A stretch of 64,000 nucleotides of DNA from DASWED01 sp036394995 (GCA_036394995.1 DASWED010000117.1:1-64000); one strand, 5' to 3'. Counted from the stretch's first letter, positions 36,292 through 45,772 are shown. Program-made: numbers and translations. Notes: a model not told the origin generated them from the letters alone.

Positions 36292-38193
36292 CTACGCGAG
36301 CTCGGGGATGCCGGGGTCGGCGTCCGGGTGGTCGCCGTTGCCGTACGTGGCGGCGCGGTCCGGCGTGAGCCCGGCGACCCACGACCTCGGGAACACCCCC
36401 GCGAACTCGGGGTGCCCGGCTCGGGCCCGGTCCACCGCCGAGCGGTTCACGTACGGACCGATGTTGTCGCCGTAGCGGTAATCCACGAGTGCGGCGGCGA
36501 TCTCGGACCCGGTGACCCCGGCGTCCGACAGCGCCCGCCCGTCGAGGTACACCTCGGAGGGCTTCACGTCCTCGAGCGTGGCCACCTCCCACACCGAGCG
36601 TCCGAACCGGCCGGCGATGTCCTCCTGGAGCTGGATGGGGTCGAGGCGGACGCCGCCCGCCACGTCCACCCGCGGGCACTGCCCGTGGTCGGCGGTCACG
36701 ATGAGGGCCCATTCGCCGGGCAGGAACGCCGACTCCAGCAGGCGGCGGAGCCGCCCCAGCTCTGTGTCCACCGCGGTCAGGGCCACCCGCTCCTCGTCGG
36801 CGATCATGTTGTACACGTGCCCGGTGTAGTCGGGCGACTTGTAATTGACGTACAGGAGGCTGGTCGCGTCCCCTCGTCCGACCGGCTCGTTCATCAGGGC
36901 CTGGACCGCGATCTCGCCCTGGTACTGGATGATCGGCGGGGAGCAGCAGATCATCTTGGGCCGCTTGTCGATCGCCGTGCCCTCCTCCTCGCCGAAGAAC
37001 TCGATCAGCTTCTTCGTCAGGAAGTCGCGCTCGGGGAGGGCGTCGGGCATCCGGAACAGGTCGGGGTTCTGCGACTGCCACCGGTTCGTGTCGTCCTCGT
37101 CCCAGTAGATGGCCACCGGCAGGCGGCCGTCCGGGCCCGTCCCCGGGTTGCCCGTCATGCCGACGTGCCAGATCTGGTAGCCGATCTCGCCCACCCACGA
37201 CTTCTGCCCCGTGGCCTCGGCGTAGTCCATGGCCAGGGTGGGCACCAGCAGGTAGGAGGGGTCGGCGTGCCCGATGTCCCCCCACGCCTTCTGGAGTCGG
37301 CCGTTCCGGCGGAGGTTGTGCCCGGAGATGCCGTGGTGCACGGGGAACTGGCCGGTGCCGATCGTGGCGTGGGCGGAGGCGGTGACCGACGGGAACGAGC
37401 CCATCATCGCGTTGCGGTAGTTCGCGCCGTCGGCCATGAGGGCCCGGAGGTTCGGCCAGGCGTCCTTCCAGTGGCTGAGGACGTTCCACCCGCCGCCGTC
37501 GATGACGTACGTGACGATGACCTTCAGCCGCTGCGACGGCGTCGGGATCCCGGGGAGCACGTGCCCGTCGGGGGTGGGGAACGGGTGTCCGAGGAGCTGC
37601 CCGGTGGTCGGGGCCAGGTCCGCCAGCGTGGCCGGTTCGGTGAAGTCGCCCGGCTCCACGATCCCCGGCGCGTACACCACCAGCGGGATGCGCTCCGTGT
37701 ATCCCCACAACATCGCGTGGCTCGAACGGGGGTCCTGCTTCGCGAGGTCCAGCGACTCGAACGAGTAGTTCGACGTGTTCCAGGGGGCCAGCACGAGCTG
37801 GAGGTCGCCCGACCGCTCCGGATGGACGCCGCGGCGGAGCAGTTCCATGCCCTGGCCGCCGACGCTGCGGGCCATGCCCTCGATCGTCGGCTTGGGATCC
37901 GATCGGACGCCCCGTTCCACGACCCGGCCGAGCCCCGCCCCCGCCGCGACCGCGCCGAGTCCGACCGCACCCATCGTGGCCAGGAACCGCCGCCGGGAGA
38001 GGTCCGTCTCGGCGGCGCGCTGCCGCCAGGCGATCGCCGCGCCCGTGGCCACCACCACGAGCCCCACCACGCCGGCCACCACCAGGCTCCCCACCAGCGC
38101 GACGACGAACGCCAGCGCGGAAGCCGCCGCCAGCGCGACGGCGATGATGACGCCGGGAGAGAGGGTTCGATCGGAACGAGCCACGTCGAGCAC
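36292..38193 (-). CDS. Membrane-anchored alkaline-phosphatase superfamily nucleotide pyrophosphatase/phosphodiesterase
   Basis: A 633-residue protein. Two hydrophobic helices lie at residues ~13-55 (VIIAVALAAASALAFVVALVG and a second). They are followed by a twin-arginine-like motif SRRRFLATMGAVGLG at ~70, an unusual internal position. The catalytic domain shows VIDGGGWNVLSHW, nucleophile Thr in FPSVTASAHATIGTG, SPDYTGHVYN and TADHGQ, the metal-binding set of type I phosphodiesterases. It should hydrolyse phosphodiester or phosphonate-type substrates outside the membrane. GTG 38193 has GGGAG upstream. It lies downstream of GcvT-like and peptidase genes on the same strand. Confidence 0.85.
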   Translation of the reverse strand: MLDVARSDRTLSPGVIIAVALAAASALAFVVALVGSLVVAGVVGLVVVATGAAIAWRQRAAETDLSRRRFLATMGAVGLGAVAAGAGLGRVVERGVRSDPKPTIEGMARSVGGQGMELLRRGVHPERSGDLQLVLAPWNTSNYSFESLDLAKQDPRSSHAMLWGYTERIPLVVYAPGIVEPGDFTEPATLADLAPTTGQLLGHPFPTPDGHVLPGIPTPSQRLKVIVTYVIDGGGWNVLSHWKDAWPNLRALMADGANYRNAMMGSFPSVTASAHATIGTGQFPVHHGISGHNLRRNGRLQKAWGDIGHADPSYLLVPTLAMDYAEATGQKSWVGEIGYQIWHVGMTGNPGTGPDGRLPVAIYWDEDDTNRWQSQNPDLFRMPDALPERDFLTKKLIEFFGEEEGTAIDKRPKMICCSPPIIQYQGEIAVQALMNEPVGRGDATSLLYVNYKSPDYTGHVYNMIADEERVALTAVDTELGRLRRLLESAFLPGEWALIVTADHGQCPRVDVAGGVRLDPIQLQEDIAGRFGRSVWEVATLEDVKPSEVYLDGRALSDAGVTGSEIAAALVDYRYGDNIGPYVNRSAVDRARAGHPEFAGVFPRSWVAGLTPDRAATYGNGDHPDADPGIPELA

Positions 38194-38221
38194 ATTCTCC
38201 CAGGCCGGCCTGGGAAACGGC

Positions 38222-39421
38222 TCAGGTGCGCTTGCGGGCGAGGTCGAGGAACGGCAGCTCGACGACCGTTGCCGGGACCCGACCCCGGCGGGCCTCCACC
38301 GTCCATTCGATCTCGAGCGCCGTGCCCGGTTCGCTCGCCTCGGCCCGGACCGACGCCAGCGCGACGTTGCGCTTCAGCGTGGGGCTCCACGTGCCGCTGG
38401 TGGCCCGGCCCACCTGCCGGCCGGCGCCGCCCCCGAACACCGGAACGGGGTTGCGCCACGTGGTGGCGGGGACGGCGGGCGTCAGCCCGTGCGACGCGTA
38501 CAGGGATTCGAACCCGGTCCAGTCCAGCTCGAGCCCCACCAGCCGCCGGGGCGGGCCGCCCGCCGCCTGCTCCCGCTCGAGGGCCCGCCGGCCAACGAAC
38601 CGCCCGGGCTTGCCGAACGCCACCAGCCGGCCCAGCCCGATCTCGAACGGCGAGTAGGCCTGGTCGGGGATGAGGGCGTGCCGGGCGCTGGTGTAGTCCA
38701 CGTCGAGCAGGATCAGCCCGGCCTCCAGGCGGACCACGTCGAGCGCCATGAGCCCGGCCGGGCGGGCGCCGAACGGGCGCCCGGCGTCCATCACGGCGTC
38801 CCACAGCTCGACGGCCCGGCCGGCGTCGACCCACAGCTCGTACCCGAGGTCGCCGGTGTAGCCGGTCCGGGTGATGTCGACGTCGATGCCCCGGATGGTC
38901 GTCCGGCGCTCCCGGAAGTACCGGAGATCCGCGAACGGCTCCTCCGCGGCGGCCTCCAGGACGTCGCGGGACCGCGGTCCCTGCAGGGCCAGCGCGCCCA
39001 CGGCCTCGGTGGTCTCCTCGACCTCCACGTCCAGCCCCCGGGCGTTCATCCGGAACCACCGGAGCTGGGGATCGGCGGCGGTCCACCGGTATGTGGTCTC
39101 GTCGAGCCGGGTGATCGTGCCGTCGTCGTCGACCTTGCCGTCCTCGTCGCACCAGCACGTGTACCAGACCTGTCCCACCGCCAGCTTCGCCGGGTCCCGG
39201 ACCTGCACGCGGTCGATCAGGCGGGCCGCGTCGGGCCCGGCGACGCGGTACTTGAACAGCGGGGACACGTCGATGAGCGCGGCCTGTTCGCGGACGGCGT
39301 TGTACTCGATGTCCCACGAGTCCGCGTAGGACAGCGCTCCCCAGTACCCCGCCCACTCCCGCCACTGGCGCTTGCGGTTGAGGGGCTCCGTCGCCGCGTG
39401 GAACGCCGACCCGATGCTCAC
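38222..39421 (-). CDS. GcvT-family aminomethyltransferase / methyl-transfer folate protein
   Basis: A 399-residue protein with the GcvT folate-binding fold and C-terminal barrel. Typical segments are LIDVSPLFKYRVAGPDAARL, ALQGPRSRDVL, RTGYTGDLGYELWVDA (folate-binding Glu) and SPFEIGLGRLVAF. The glycine-cleavage operon genes gcvH and gcvP are absent here, so it may be a stand-alone demethylase acting on sarcosine, dimethylglycine or another methylated substrate rather than true GcvT. GTG 39421 is the most upstream start after the peptidase stop, 11 nt away, so the genes probably form an operon. Confidence 0.85.
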   Translation of the reverse strand: MSIGSAFHAATEPLNRKRQWREWAGYWGALSYADSWDIEYNAVREQAALIDVSPLFKYRVAGPDAARLIDRVQVRDPAKLAVGQVWYTCWCDEDGKVDDDGTITRLDETTYRWTAADPQLRWFRMNARGLDVEVEETTEAVGALALQGPRSRDVLEAAAEEPFADLRYFRERRTTIRGIDVDITRTGYTGDLGYELWVDAGRAVELWDAVMDAGRPFGARPAGLMALDVVRLEAGLILLDVDYTSARHALIPDQAYSPFEIGLGRLVAFGKPGRFVGRRALEREQAAGGPPRRLVGLELDWTGFESLYASHGLTPAVPATTWRNPVPVFGGGAGRQVGRATSGTWSPTLKRNVALASVRAEASEPGTALEIEWTVEARRGRVPATVVELPFLDLARKRT

Positions 39422-39432
39422 GAGGGCAGAGC

Positions 39433-40911
39433 CTACTTCGTGAGGTCGATGCCGAATGGACGCAGGAACGCCGCCGCGTCGGGGAACTGCTGGGTGAGCG
39501 CGGCGCCGAGGTCCTTCGGCGTGGCGATCCCGAACGCGCTGTCGGCCACGTACCGCCTGAGCGCGGCGTCCACCTTGTCGGGGTCGCCGAGCTTCGTGAA
39601 CACCTGCACGCCGCGGAAGTACACTCCCGGCTCGTACTGCTCGGAGTGGTGGTCCCAGAACGTCATGGGCGCGCCCACGTGGTTCCTCGCGATCGGCGGG
39701 AAGTGCGCGTTCGCGAAGTAGTCGAGGTAGCCGTCCAGGCGGGCCGCGGCCCACGTGGCGAACGTCTCGTCGAGCCAGGGATCGCGGGCCTGGTCGTTGC
39801 CGACCAGCGAGTAGAACCACTGGTGCGCGAGCTCGTGGGTGGTCACGCGGTCGATGCCCTCCGCCCCCTCGAACACCAGGGTGGGGTACTCGATCCCCGA
39901 GCGCTCGATGGCGCGCGTCACGGTGAGGTGGAACGAGCTCCAGGGATACGTGCCGTAGCGGCCGCCGAGGCCCCCCAGCGTCACGGCCAGCCGGTCGGCC
40001 ACCTGGCCCGGGTCGACGGCCACGCCGTCCTCGACGCCCACCGTGATCTCGATCGGATGCGGCGCGAACAGCGTCCTGGTGGCGGTGGTGAACTTCCCCA
40101 CGGCGAGGGCGAAGTCGCGGACGGCCACGGCGCGCCACTCCTCGGACACCGTCGACGGGCTCGCCGAGGACGCCGGCGAGGTCTGCTGGAGCTCCCCGCT
40201 GGCGATCACCGTGAGCTCCCTCGGATGCGTCACCTGGACGGAGAAGTCGGCGGTGGGGGAGGTCGACGCCTCCGCCAGGGAAGTGGTCGGCGGGTCGGTG
40301 GCCCAGCCGGTCCCGGGGACCCACGGGAGGAGAGGGAAGAACGAACCGAGCCAGACCGTGTCGCGGTCCCGCCCCAGGCGGTCGAGCACCCTGCCGGGCA
40401 GGTGCAAGACCCATCCCATGGAGAACGAGACCCGCTGGCCCTTGTCCACGGGATGCTGGGCGACGAGCGTGGTGGGGTCCGGCTGCTCGGTGGCCACGAC
40501 ACCCGCGTCGAGCCTCACGTCGCCGACGGTCAAGCCCGCTCCCTCCTCGGCCTGGCGAGGCGAGTTCGGCCAGAGCCGGAACACCAGCCGGTCGGTGTCC
40601 AGGTCCGGGGTGAACTCGCCTCGGAGGGAGCCGGTCACGGTTCGCCCCGCCGCCGGGATCGACACCTGGAGGTCGTACTCGGGACGGTCGGACCCAGCCT
40701 GAGGACAGTCGTTCTCCAGTCCGCATCCGACCGAGTCGGACAGGAGGACGATCGGGCTGTCGCCGACTCGCCCCGATTGGACGCCGCCCGTGCCGGCGTT
40801 CGTGCAGCCGGCCGCCAGCAGTGCAGCGACCGCGGAGATGACGAAGGCGCGGGGAGCCCGGGGTCTCCGCCGCACCCCACCCCGGGCTCGACCCGCGCTC
40901 ATCGCCTCCAT
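39433..40911 (-). CDS. M1-like zinc metallopeptidase, lipoprotein
   Basis: A 492-residue lipoprotein: a basic N-terminus, a hydrophobic core, and a lipobox LLAAGC near residue 36. The mature protein starts with a beta-rich M1-type N-terminal domain (YDLQVSIPAAGRTVTGSLRGEF). The gluzincin site HELAHQWFYSLVGNDQARDP continues to WLDETFATW, giving HExxH plus the third ligand Glu. The aminopeptidase GxMEN motif is not evident; the equivalent strand reads SGIEYPTLVFEG. The protein is much shorter than full M1 aminopeptidases because the C-terminal helical domain is missing. It likely acts on peptides at the outer face of the membrane. Start ATG 40911 or ATG 40902. Confidence 0.85.
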   Translation of the reverse strand: MEAMSAGRARGGVRRRPRAPRAFVISAVAALLAAGCTNAGTGGVQSGRVGDSPIVLLSDSVGCGLENDCPQAGSDRPEYDLQVSIPAAGRTVTGSLRGEFTPDLDTDRLVFRLWPNSPRQAEEGAGLTVGDVRLDAGVVATEQPDPTTLVAQHPVDKGQRVSFSMGWVLHLPGRVLDRLGRDRDTVWLGSFFPLLPWVPGTGWATDPPTTSLAEASTSPTADFSVQVTHPRELTVIASGELQQTSPASSASPSTVSEEWRAVAVRDFALAVGKFTTATRTLFAPHPIEITVGVEDGVAVDPGQVADRLAVTLGGLGGRYGTYPWSSFHLTVTRAIERSGIEYPTLVFEGAEGIDRVTTHELAHQWFYSLVGNDQARDPWLDETFATWAAARLDGYLDYFANAHFPPIARNHVGAPMTFWDHHSEQYEPGVYFRGVQVFTKLGDPDKVDAALRRYVADSAFGIATPKDLGAALTQQFPDAAAFLRPFGIDLTK

Positions 40912-41023
40912 ATACGCATTGTCCGGGGCCGGAGGATGGCCGAATGTCGTTCGTCCGTCGAACCTCCGGCCGTGTGCACTGCCCTGCTACCCTCCGTGCG
41001 GTCGGCCGGGGTCGGAGGATCCA

Positions 41024-42628
41024 GTGGGGGAGCGCTACGACGCGATCGTGATCGGCGGGGGCCACAACGGGCTGACCGCGGCCGCGTATCTGGCCCGGGC
41101 CGGGCTCCGGACGGTGGTCCTGGAGCGGCGCGAGATCCTGGGCGGCGCGGCCGTGACGGAGGAGGTCTTCCCCGGATTCCGGTACAGCGTGGCGTCCTAC
41201 GTGGTGTCGCTGCTCCGGCCGGAGATCATCAGAGACCTCGACCTCCCGCGGCACGGCCTGGAGATCCTTCCGTTGGACGGCACGTTCACCCCGCTCGATG
41301 GCGACTACCTGTGGCGGGTGAACGACCACGGCCGGACCATGCGCGAGATCCGGCGGTGGTCCCGATCCGACGCCGAGGCCTACGAGGAGTACGGCCAGCT
41401 CATGGTGGACCTGGCGCGGTTCATCAAGCCCGTGCTGTCCCTGACGCCGCCCGACCCCGGCCGCCTCAACCCGCTCGAGTGGCTGCCGCTGGCGAAGATG
41501 GCGAAGGCCTGGCGGGCCCTCTCCGCCCGCCAGCGCGACACGTTCATCCAGCTGATGACCATGAGCGCGGCGGACTTCCTCGAGCAGTGGTTCGAGACGG
41601 ATCCGCTCGTCGCGACGATGTCCGCGTCCGGCATCATCGGCACGTTCCAGGGCGTGCGCTCGCCCGGGACGGCGTACGTGCTGCTGCACCACTACATGGG
41701 CGAGATCGACGGCGCGTTCCGGGCGTGGGGGATCCCGCGCGGCGGGACGGGCGGGGTGTCGAACGCCATCGCGAACGCCGCCCGAGAGCTGGGGGCGGAG
41801 ATCCGGTGCGGGGCCCCGGTGTCGTCGCTGGTGGTGGGGGGCGACCGGGTGACCGGAGTGGCCCTGGAGTCCGGAGAGGAGATCGCCGCGGGCTCGGTGC
41901 TGTCCAGCCTCGACGCCCGGCAGACGTTCCTCCGCCTGGCGCCGGAGGGTTCGCTCGACCATTCGTTCACCGAGGAGGTCCGGCGGTTCCGGTTCCGTGG
42001 ATCCAGCGGGAAGGTGAACCTGGCGCTCGACGGGCTGCCGGAGTTCGAATGCATGCCGAACTCCGAGATCACCGAGCACCTCCGCGGCGCCCTGTCGTTC
42101 TCGCCGTCCGTGGACGCCATGGAGCGGGCCTACGACGACGCGAAGCACGGCTCGCACTCCCGGCGGCCCTATATCGACATGATCATCCCGACCATGGTGG
42201 ACCCGTCGATGGCCCCGCCCGGCAAGCACGTGATGTCGTGCTTCGTCCAGTACGCTCCGTACCACCTGGCCGACGGAGCCACGTGGGACGACGCCGCCCG
42301 CGATGCGTTCGGCGAGACCGTGATCGACACGATCGAGGAGCGGATCCCGAGCATCCGCTCGCTGATCCTTCACCGGCAGGTGCTGACCCCGCTCGACATG
42401 GAACGGACCTTCGGCCTGTCCGAGGGCAACATCTTCCAGGGCGAGCTGTCGCTGGAGCAGCTGTTCTTCAACCGGCCGGTGCCGGGATGGTCGGCGTACC
42501 GGACGCCGCTGCGGCAGCTGTGGATGTGCGGTTCCTCCGTGCACCCCGGCGGCGGGATCATGGGCGCGCCCGGTCGGATCGCCGCCCTCGAGGTCGTGAA
42601 GGAGCTCCGGAAGCGGAGGGCGTCCTGA
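41024..42628 (+). CDS. CrtI/PYROXD2-like FAD-dependent oxidoreductase (first of tandem pair)
   Basis: A 534-residue phytoene-desaturase-like flavoprotein. The FAD motif IVIGGGHNGLTAAAYLARAG starts at residue 8, followed by the GGAAVTEE signature. The C-terminal FAD-closing region is MCGSSVHPGGGIMGAPGR. The group resembles PYROXD2/retinol-saturase-like proteins; real carotenoid desaturation is not implied, since no carotenoid genes (crtB, crtE) are in the window. The substrate is unknown. GTG 41024 is preceded by GGAGGAT. The next gene is a paralogue overlapping its end by 4 nt, so the two are coupled and may form a heterodimer. Confidence 0.9.
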   Translation: MGERYDAIVIGGGHNGLTAAAYLARAGLRTVVLERREILGGAAVTEEVFPGFRYSVASYVVSLLRPEIIRDLDLPRHGLEILPLDGTFTPLDGDYLWRVNDHGRTMREIRRWSRSDAEAYEEYGQLMVDLARFIKPVLSLTPPDPGRLNPLEWLPLAKMAKAWRALSARQRDTFIQLMTMSAADFLEQWFETDPLVATMSASGIIGTFQGVRSPGTAYVLLHHYMGEIDGAFRAWGIPRGGTGGVSNAIANAARELGAEIRCGAPVSSLVVGGDRVTGVALESGEEIAAGSVLSSLDARQTFLRLAPEGSLDHSFTEEVRRFRFRGSSGKVNLALDGLPEFECMPNSEITEHLRGALSFSPSVDAMERAYDDAKHGSHSRRPYIDMIIPTMVDPSMAPPGKHVMSCFVQYAPYHLADGATWDDAARDAFGETVIDTIEERIPSIRSLILHRQVLTPLDMERTFGLSEGNIFQGELSLEQLFFNRPVPGWSAYRTPLRQLWMCGSSVHPGGGIMGAPGRIAALEVVKELRKRRAS

Positions 42629-44244
42629 GCGCCGCGACCGAGGCCGGTCGCCGGTACGACGCTGTGATCGTGGGGGCCGGGCACAACGGCCTGACCTGTG
42701 CGGCGTACCTCGCTCGGTCCGGACTTCGCGTGCTGGTGGTGGAGCGACGCGACCGGGTGGGCGGCGCCGCGGACACCGCGGAGATCGCCCCCGGGGTCCG
42801 GGCGCCCGTGGTCGCGCACACGGTCGGCCGGCTCCGGCGGTCGGTGATCCGCGACCTCGACCTGGAGCGGCACGGTCTCCGGCTGGTCCGCCCCGAGATG
42901 CTTGCGCTGTCCCTGCACCCCGAGGGGCGGGCCGTCCGGCTGTGGGCGGACCCGGAACGGACGGCCCGAGACCTCGCGTCATGGTCCGGGCGCGACGCGG
43001 AGGCGTGGGTCGGGTTCGACCGGAAGGTCCGGGCCCTGGCCAGCCTGATGGCCTGGCTGAACGCGATGACGCCGCCCGATCTCCGTTCGCCGTCGATGGC
43101 CGACGCCATGTCCGGGCTCCGGCTGGGGCGGGCCCTCCGGCGCCTGGGGAGCCGCGCCCATCTCCGGGAGGCCATCCGGGTCCTGCCGACGGCGGTCGCC
43201 GACTTCTGCGAGGACCACCTGGAGTCCGACGCGGTCCGGGGGGCGGTGGCGGCCGGAGCGGTGCACCTCACCGCGATGGGCCCGCGCTCCGCGGGGACCA
43301 CGGCGGTGCTGCTTTCGGGGATCGCCGGGACGGGGGTCGGGGCAGCCGGGCAGTCCACGTTCGCGATCGGGGGACCCGGTTCGGTGGGCGACGCCCTGGC
43401 GGCGTCGGCGCGGTCGTTCGGAGCGGAGCTCCGGTGCGGGGCGGAGGTGGAACGGATCCTCACTCCGGGCGACCGGGCGGCGGGGATCGTGCTCGGCGGT
43501 GGAGAGGAGATCACGGCACGCGTGGTGGTATCGGGCGCCGACCCCAAGCGGACGCTGCTGGGGCTCGTGGACCCCGAGGTGCTGGGCCCGACGCTCGGGT
43601 GGCGCGCCGGGAACATCCGGACGCGGGGCACGGTGTCGAAGGTGAACCTGGCGCTCGACGGGCTGCCGGAGTTCGCGGTCGCGGCGGGGGAGCGGGGGAC
43701 CGCGCTGCTGTCCGGACGGGTGCTGGTCGGGGCCACCGGGATCGGCGACCTGGAGCGGGCCTTCGACACGTCGAAGTACGGCGAGGTCCCGGATCGGCCG
43801 TTCGTCGAAGCCACGATCCCCACGCTGTCGGACCCGACGCTCGCCCCCGACGGCACGCACGTGGTCTCGGCGACGGTCCAGTGGACCCCCTTCACCCTTC
43901 GCCACGGATCCTGGGACGACGAGCGGGAACGGCTGGGCGACATGGTCGTGGCGGCGTTCGAGGAACACGCCCCCGGGTTCGCCGCGCGGGTGTCGGCCCG
44001 CCGGGTCCTCACGCCTCCGGACCTCGAGCGCGACTACGGCCTCACGGGCGGCCATCCCCTCCATGCCGAGCCCGGCCTGGACCAGTTCTTCGCCTGGCGC
44101 CCCATGCCGGGCGCGGCCCGGTATCGCCTCCCGGTCCCGGGCCTGTATCTCTGCGGCTCCGGCGCGCACCCCGGCGGAGGCATCACCGGCGCGCCGGGCG
44201 CGAACGCCGCCCGCGAGATCCTGTCCGACCTCCGCCGCCGCTGA
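42625..44244 (+). CDS. CrtI/PYROXD2-like FAD-dependent oxidoreductase (second of tandem pair)
   Basis: A 539-residue paralogue of the preceding protein, with FAD motif IVGAGHNGLTCAAYLARSG, GGAADTAE and the closing CGSGAHPGGGITGAPGANAA. The two share long stretches (KVNLALDGLPEF occurs in both). No ATG, GTG or TTG lies near the expected start. CTG 42625 overlaps the upstream stop as CTGA and is preceded by GGAGGG at 5 nt, so a CTG start is proposed. The alternative, GTG 42664, would remove the residues just ahead of the FAD motif. Substrate unknown; a heterodimer with its neighbour is inference. Confidence 0.85.
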   Translation: MSAATEAGRRYDAVIVGAGHNGLTCAAYLARSGLRVLVVERRDRVGGAADTAEIAPGVRAPVVAHTVGRLRRSVIRDLDLERHGLRLVRPEMLALSLHPEGRAVRLWADPERTARDLASWSGRDAEAWVGFDRKVRALASLMAWLNAMTPPDLRSPSMADAMSGLRLGRALRRLGSRAHLREAIRVLPTAVADFCEDHLESDAVRGAVAAGAVHLTAMGPRSAGTTAVLLSGIAGTGVGAAGQSTFAIGGPGSVGDALAASARSFGAELRCGAEVERILTPGDRAAGIVLGGGEEITARVVVSGADPKRTLLGLVDPEVLGPTLGWRAGNIRTRGTVSKVNLALDGLPEFAVAAGERGTALLSGRVLVGATGIGDLERAFDTSKYGEVPDRPFVEATIPTLSDPTLAPDGTHVVSATVQWTPFTLRHGSWDDERERLGDMVVAAFEEHAPGFAARVSARRVLTPPDLERDYGLTGGHPLHAEPGLDQFFAWRPMPGAARYRLPVPGLYLCGSGAHPGGGITGAPGANAAREILSDLRRR

Positions 44245-44317
44245 CGCAGTTCGGCAGAGTCAGCCCGAAGGCCAGGGGAGAGTCGGGCGCCCCGAACCTG
44301 GAGCGATCGAACGGAAA

Positions 44318-45508
44318 TCACGCCACCACGAGCTGCCGGTCCGGCCCGGCCCGAGGCGATCCCCGCCCGTCCCGAGGAGGCCCCGGCCCCGCCCGGAACC
44401 TCCGCCCGTCGGGCCGATACCACCGGACCTCCCCGTCCGCCCGCCGGGTCAGGCTCCATCCGAAGTCGTGGACCAGGTGGTGGTGCCACTTGCACACCAG
44501 CACCAGGTTCCCGAGCTCGGTGGGACCTCCCAGTCCCCACCACGCGATGTGGTGGGCGATGGAGTACCGCTTCGACCCGCACCCCGGGAACGTGCACCCG
44601 ACATCGCGGTACCTGAGCTGGCGCATCATGGTGGGGGTGGGGTCGTGCGCAGCCGTGGTCATCCGGACCGCGTTGCCGGAGCCGTCCTCCAGCACCGCCT
44701 GGACCCGGGCGTGACACAGCAGGCGGTCCACGGTCTCGGGCCCGGCGATCCCTCCGCCCTCGATCCGGGACCCCTCACCCCTGGCCACGGCGTCTGCCCT
44801 GACGTGGATCACCACGGTGGCCCGCCCGGCGTCGGATTCGGGGGCCACCCGTTCGGTGGCGAGCGCCAGGAGGCCGTTCGCCCGGCTGGCATCCTCCGCA
44901 GGGGCACCGGTGCAGGACTCCACGTCCTCGGGGAGCTTCGGGAGGGTCCCCCTCACGAGCTCGATGGCCTGGGCCAGGACGGCACCCTCGGCCGCGGGGT
45001 AGTCGGCAGACAAAGCGAAGCGCCGGCCCTCGTCGTGGTACCGCCACCTCACGGATCGCTCCCTGGAGATGTCGGCGGACTCCTCCCTCGAGCGCTTCGC
45101 TCGGAGGTCCCCCTCCTCCCGGATCCGTCCCGGAGGGACGTTCCGGGCCCACGAGATGAGGAGCTCCTCTTCCTCCGGAGTGGCGAACCTCGAGAGCTCG
45201 ACGACCTTCTCGATCCCGAGCTCCCCCGTGGCGAGCGCCGAGCGAAGCAAGGGGAGCGATTCCAGGGCGCGGGCCGTCTTGACCAGACGGTCGGCTTGCC
45301 ACCAGGAGATCCCCAGGTTAATCCCCACCCAAGCCGCCATGTCCTGGGCCTCCGTACGCTCCCCGAACTCACGGCGATCGGCCTCAGCCAGGAGCCGGAG
45401 CATGTCGGCATGTGCCGCGCAGGCCCGGGCGTTGGCCCGGAAGATGGCCTCAGCGATCTCGTCGTCGGTGCGGGCGTCGACCACAGGGAACCCCGTCCTC
45501 GAACACAT
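44318..45508 (-). CDS. DUF222 / HNH endonuclease domain protein (13E12-repeat-like)
   Basis: A 396-residue protein. The first ~250 residues are the helical DUF222 domain (FGERTEAQDMAAWVGINLGISWWQADRLV). The C-terminal HNH nuclease motif reads CTFPGCGSKRYSIAHHIAWWGLGGPTE then NLVLVCKWHHHLVH, with Cys, His and Asn residues for zinc and metal binding. The family corresponds to the 13E12 repeat proteins of mycobacteria, which are associated with intein or retron-like movement and are SOS-induced. A consensus promoter with a LexA-type box is directly upstream. The true DNA target is unknown. Start ATG 45508. Confidence 0.92.
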   Translation of the reverse strand: MCSRTGFPVVDARTDDEIAEAIFRANARACAAHADMLRLLAEADRREFGERTEAQDMAAWVGINLGISWWQADRLVKTARALESLPLLRSALATGELGIEKVVELSRFATPEEEELLISWARNVPPGRIREEGDLRAKRSREESADISRERSVRWRYHDEGRRFALSADYPAAEGAVLAQAIELVRGTLPKLPEDVESCTGAPAEDASRANGLLALATERVAPESDAGRATVVIHVRADAVARGEGSRIEGGGIAGPETVDRLLCHARVQAVLEDGSGNAVRMTTAAHDPTPTMMRQLRYRDVGCTFPGCGSKRYSIAHHIAWWGLGGPTELGNLVLVCKWHHHLVHDFGWSLTRRADGEVRWYRPDGRRFRAGPGPPRDGRGSPRAGPDRQLVVA

Positions 45509-45531
45509 TCGGTCGGGGGAAGGTAAGAAAG

Positions 45532-45560
45532 AGAATATCGAACAGACGTTCGATTGTCAA
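45532..45560 (-). promoter_or_regulatory. SOS-controlled promoter with LexA box
   Basis: On the minus strand TTGACA (complement of 45555-45560) is 17 nt from TATTCT (complement of 45532-45537). The spacer is filled by the palindrome TCGAACAGACGTTCGA (45538-45553), which fits the actinobacterial/Bacillus LexA consensus CGAAC-N4-GTTCG. LexA binding would block the promoter of the DUF222/HNH gene. The 212 bases from here to 45772 otherwise hold only a dubious 65-codon frame. Confidence 0.88.
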
Positions 45561-45772
45561 ATCGACCGATCATCGGGCCGTTCACATACGGACGCCAGCC
45601 GAGAGCGTCCTACCGGCTTCGGCTCAACGCGCCGTCGCTGGGGGTGATCGTCCCAGTGCTCGTGCTCGGGCTGGTGCTCATGCTGCCGCAGCAACAACGT
45701 CTTCGTCCTGGTCCTGTCCGTGCCACGTTCGACGTCCACGCCGAGGGCTGAACCCGCCCGAACCGGACCCCG

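Noticed and set aside
39646..42600. Long plus-strand upstream extension of the second CrtI-like frame
   Set aside because: The frame runs antisense to the M1-like peptidase and through the first CrtI gene in another frame; only the part after 42625 is protein-like.
45554..45751. 65-codon plus-strand frame with one hydrophobic stretch
   Set aside because: It begins with TTG inside the SOS promoter of the opposite gene and has no ribosome-binding site or recognisable homologue.
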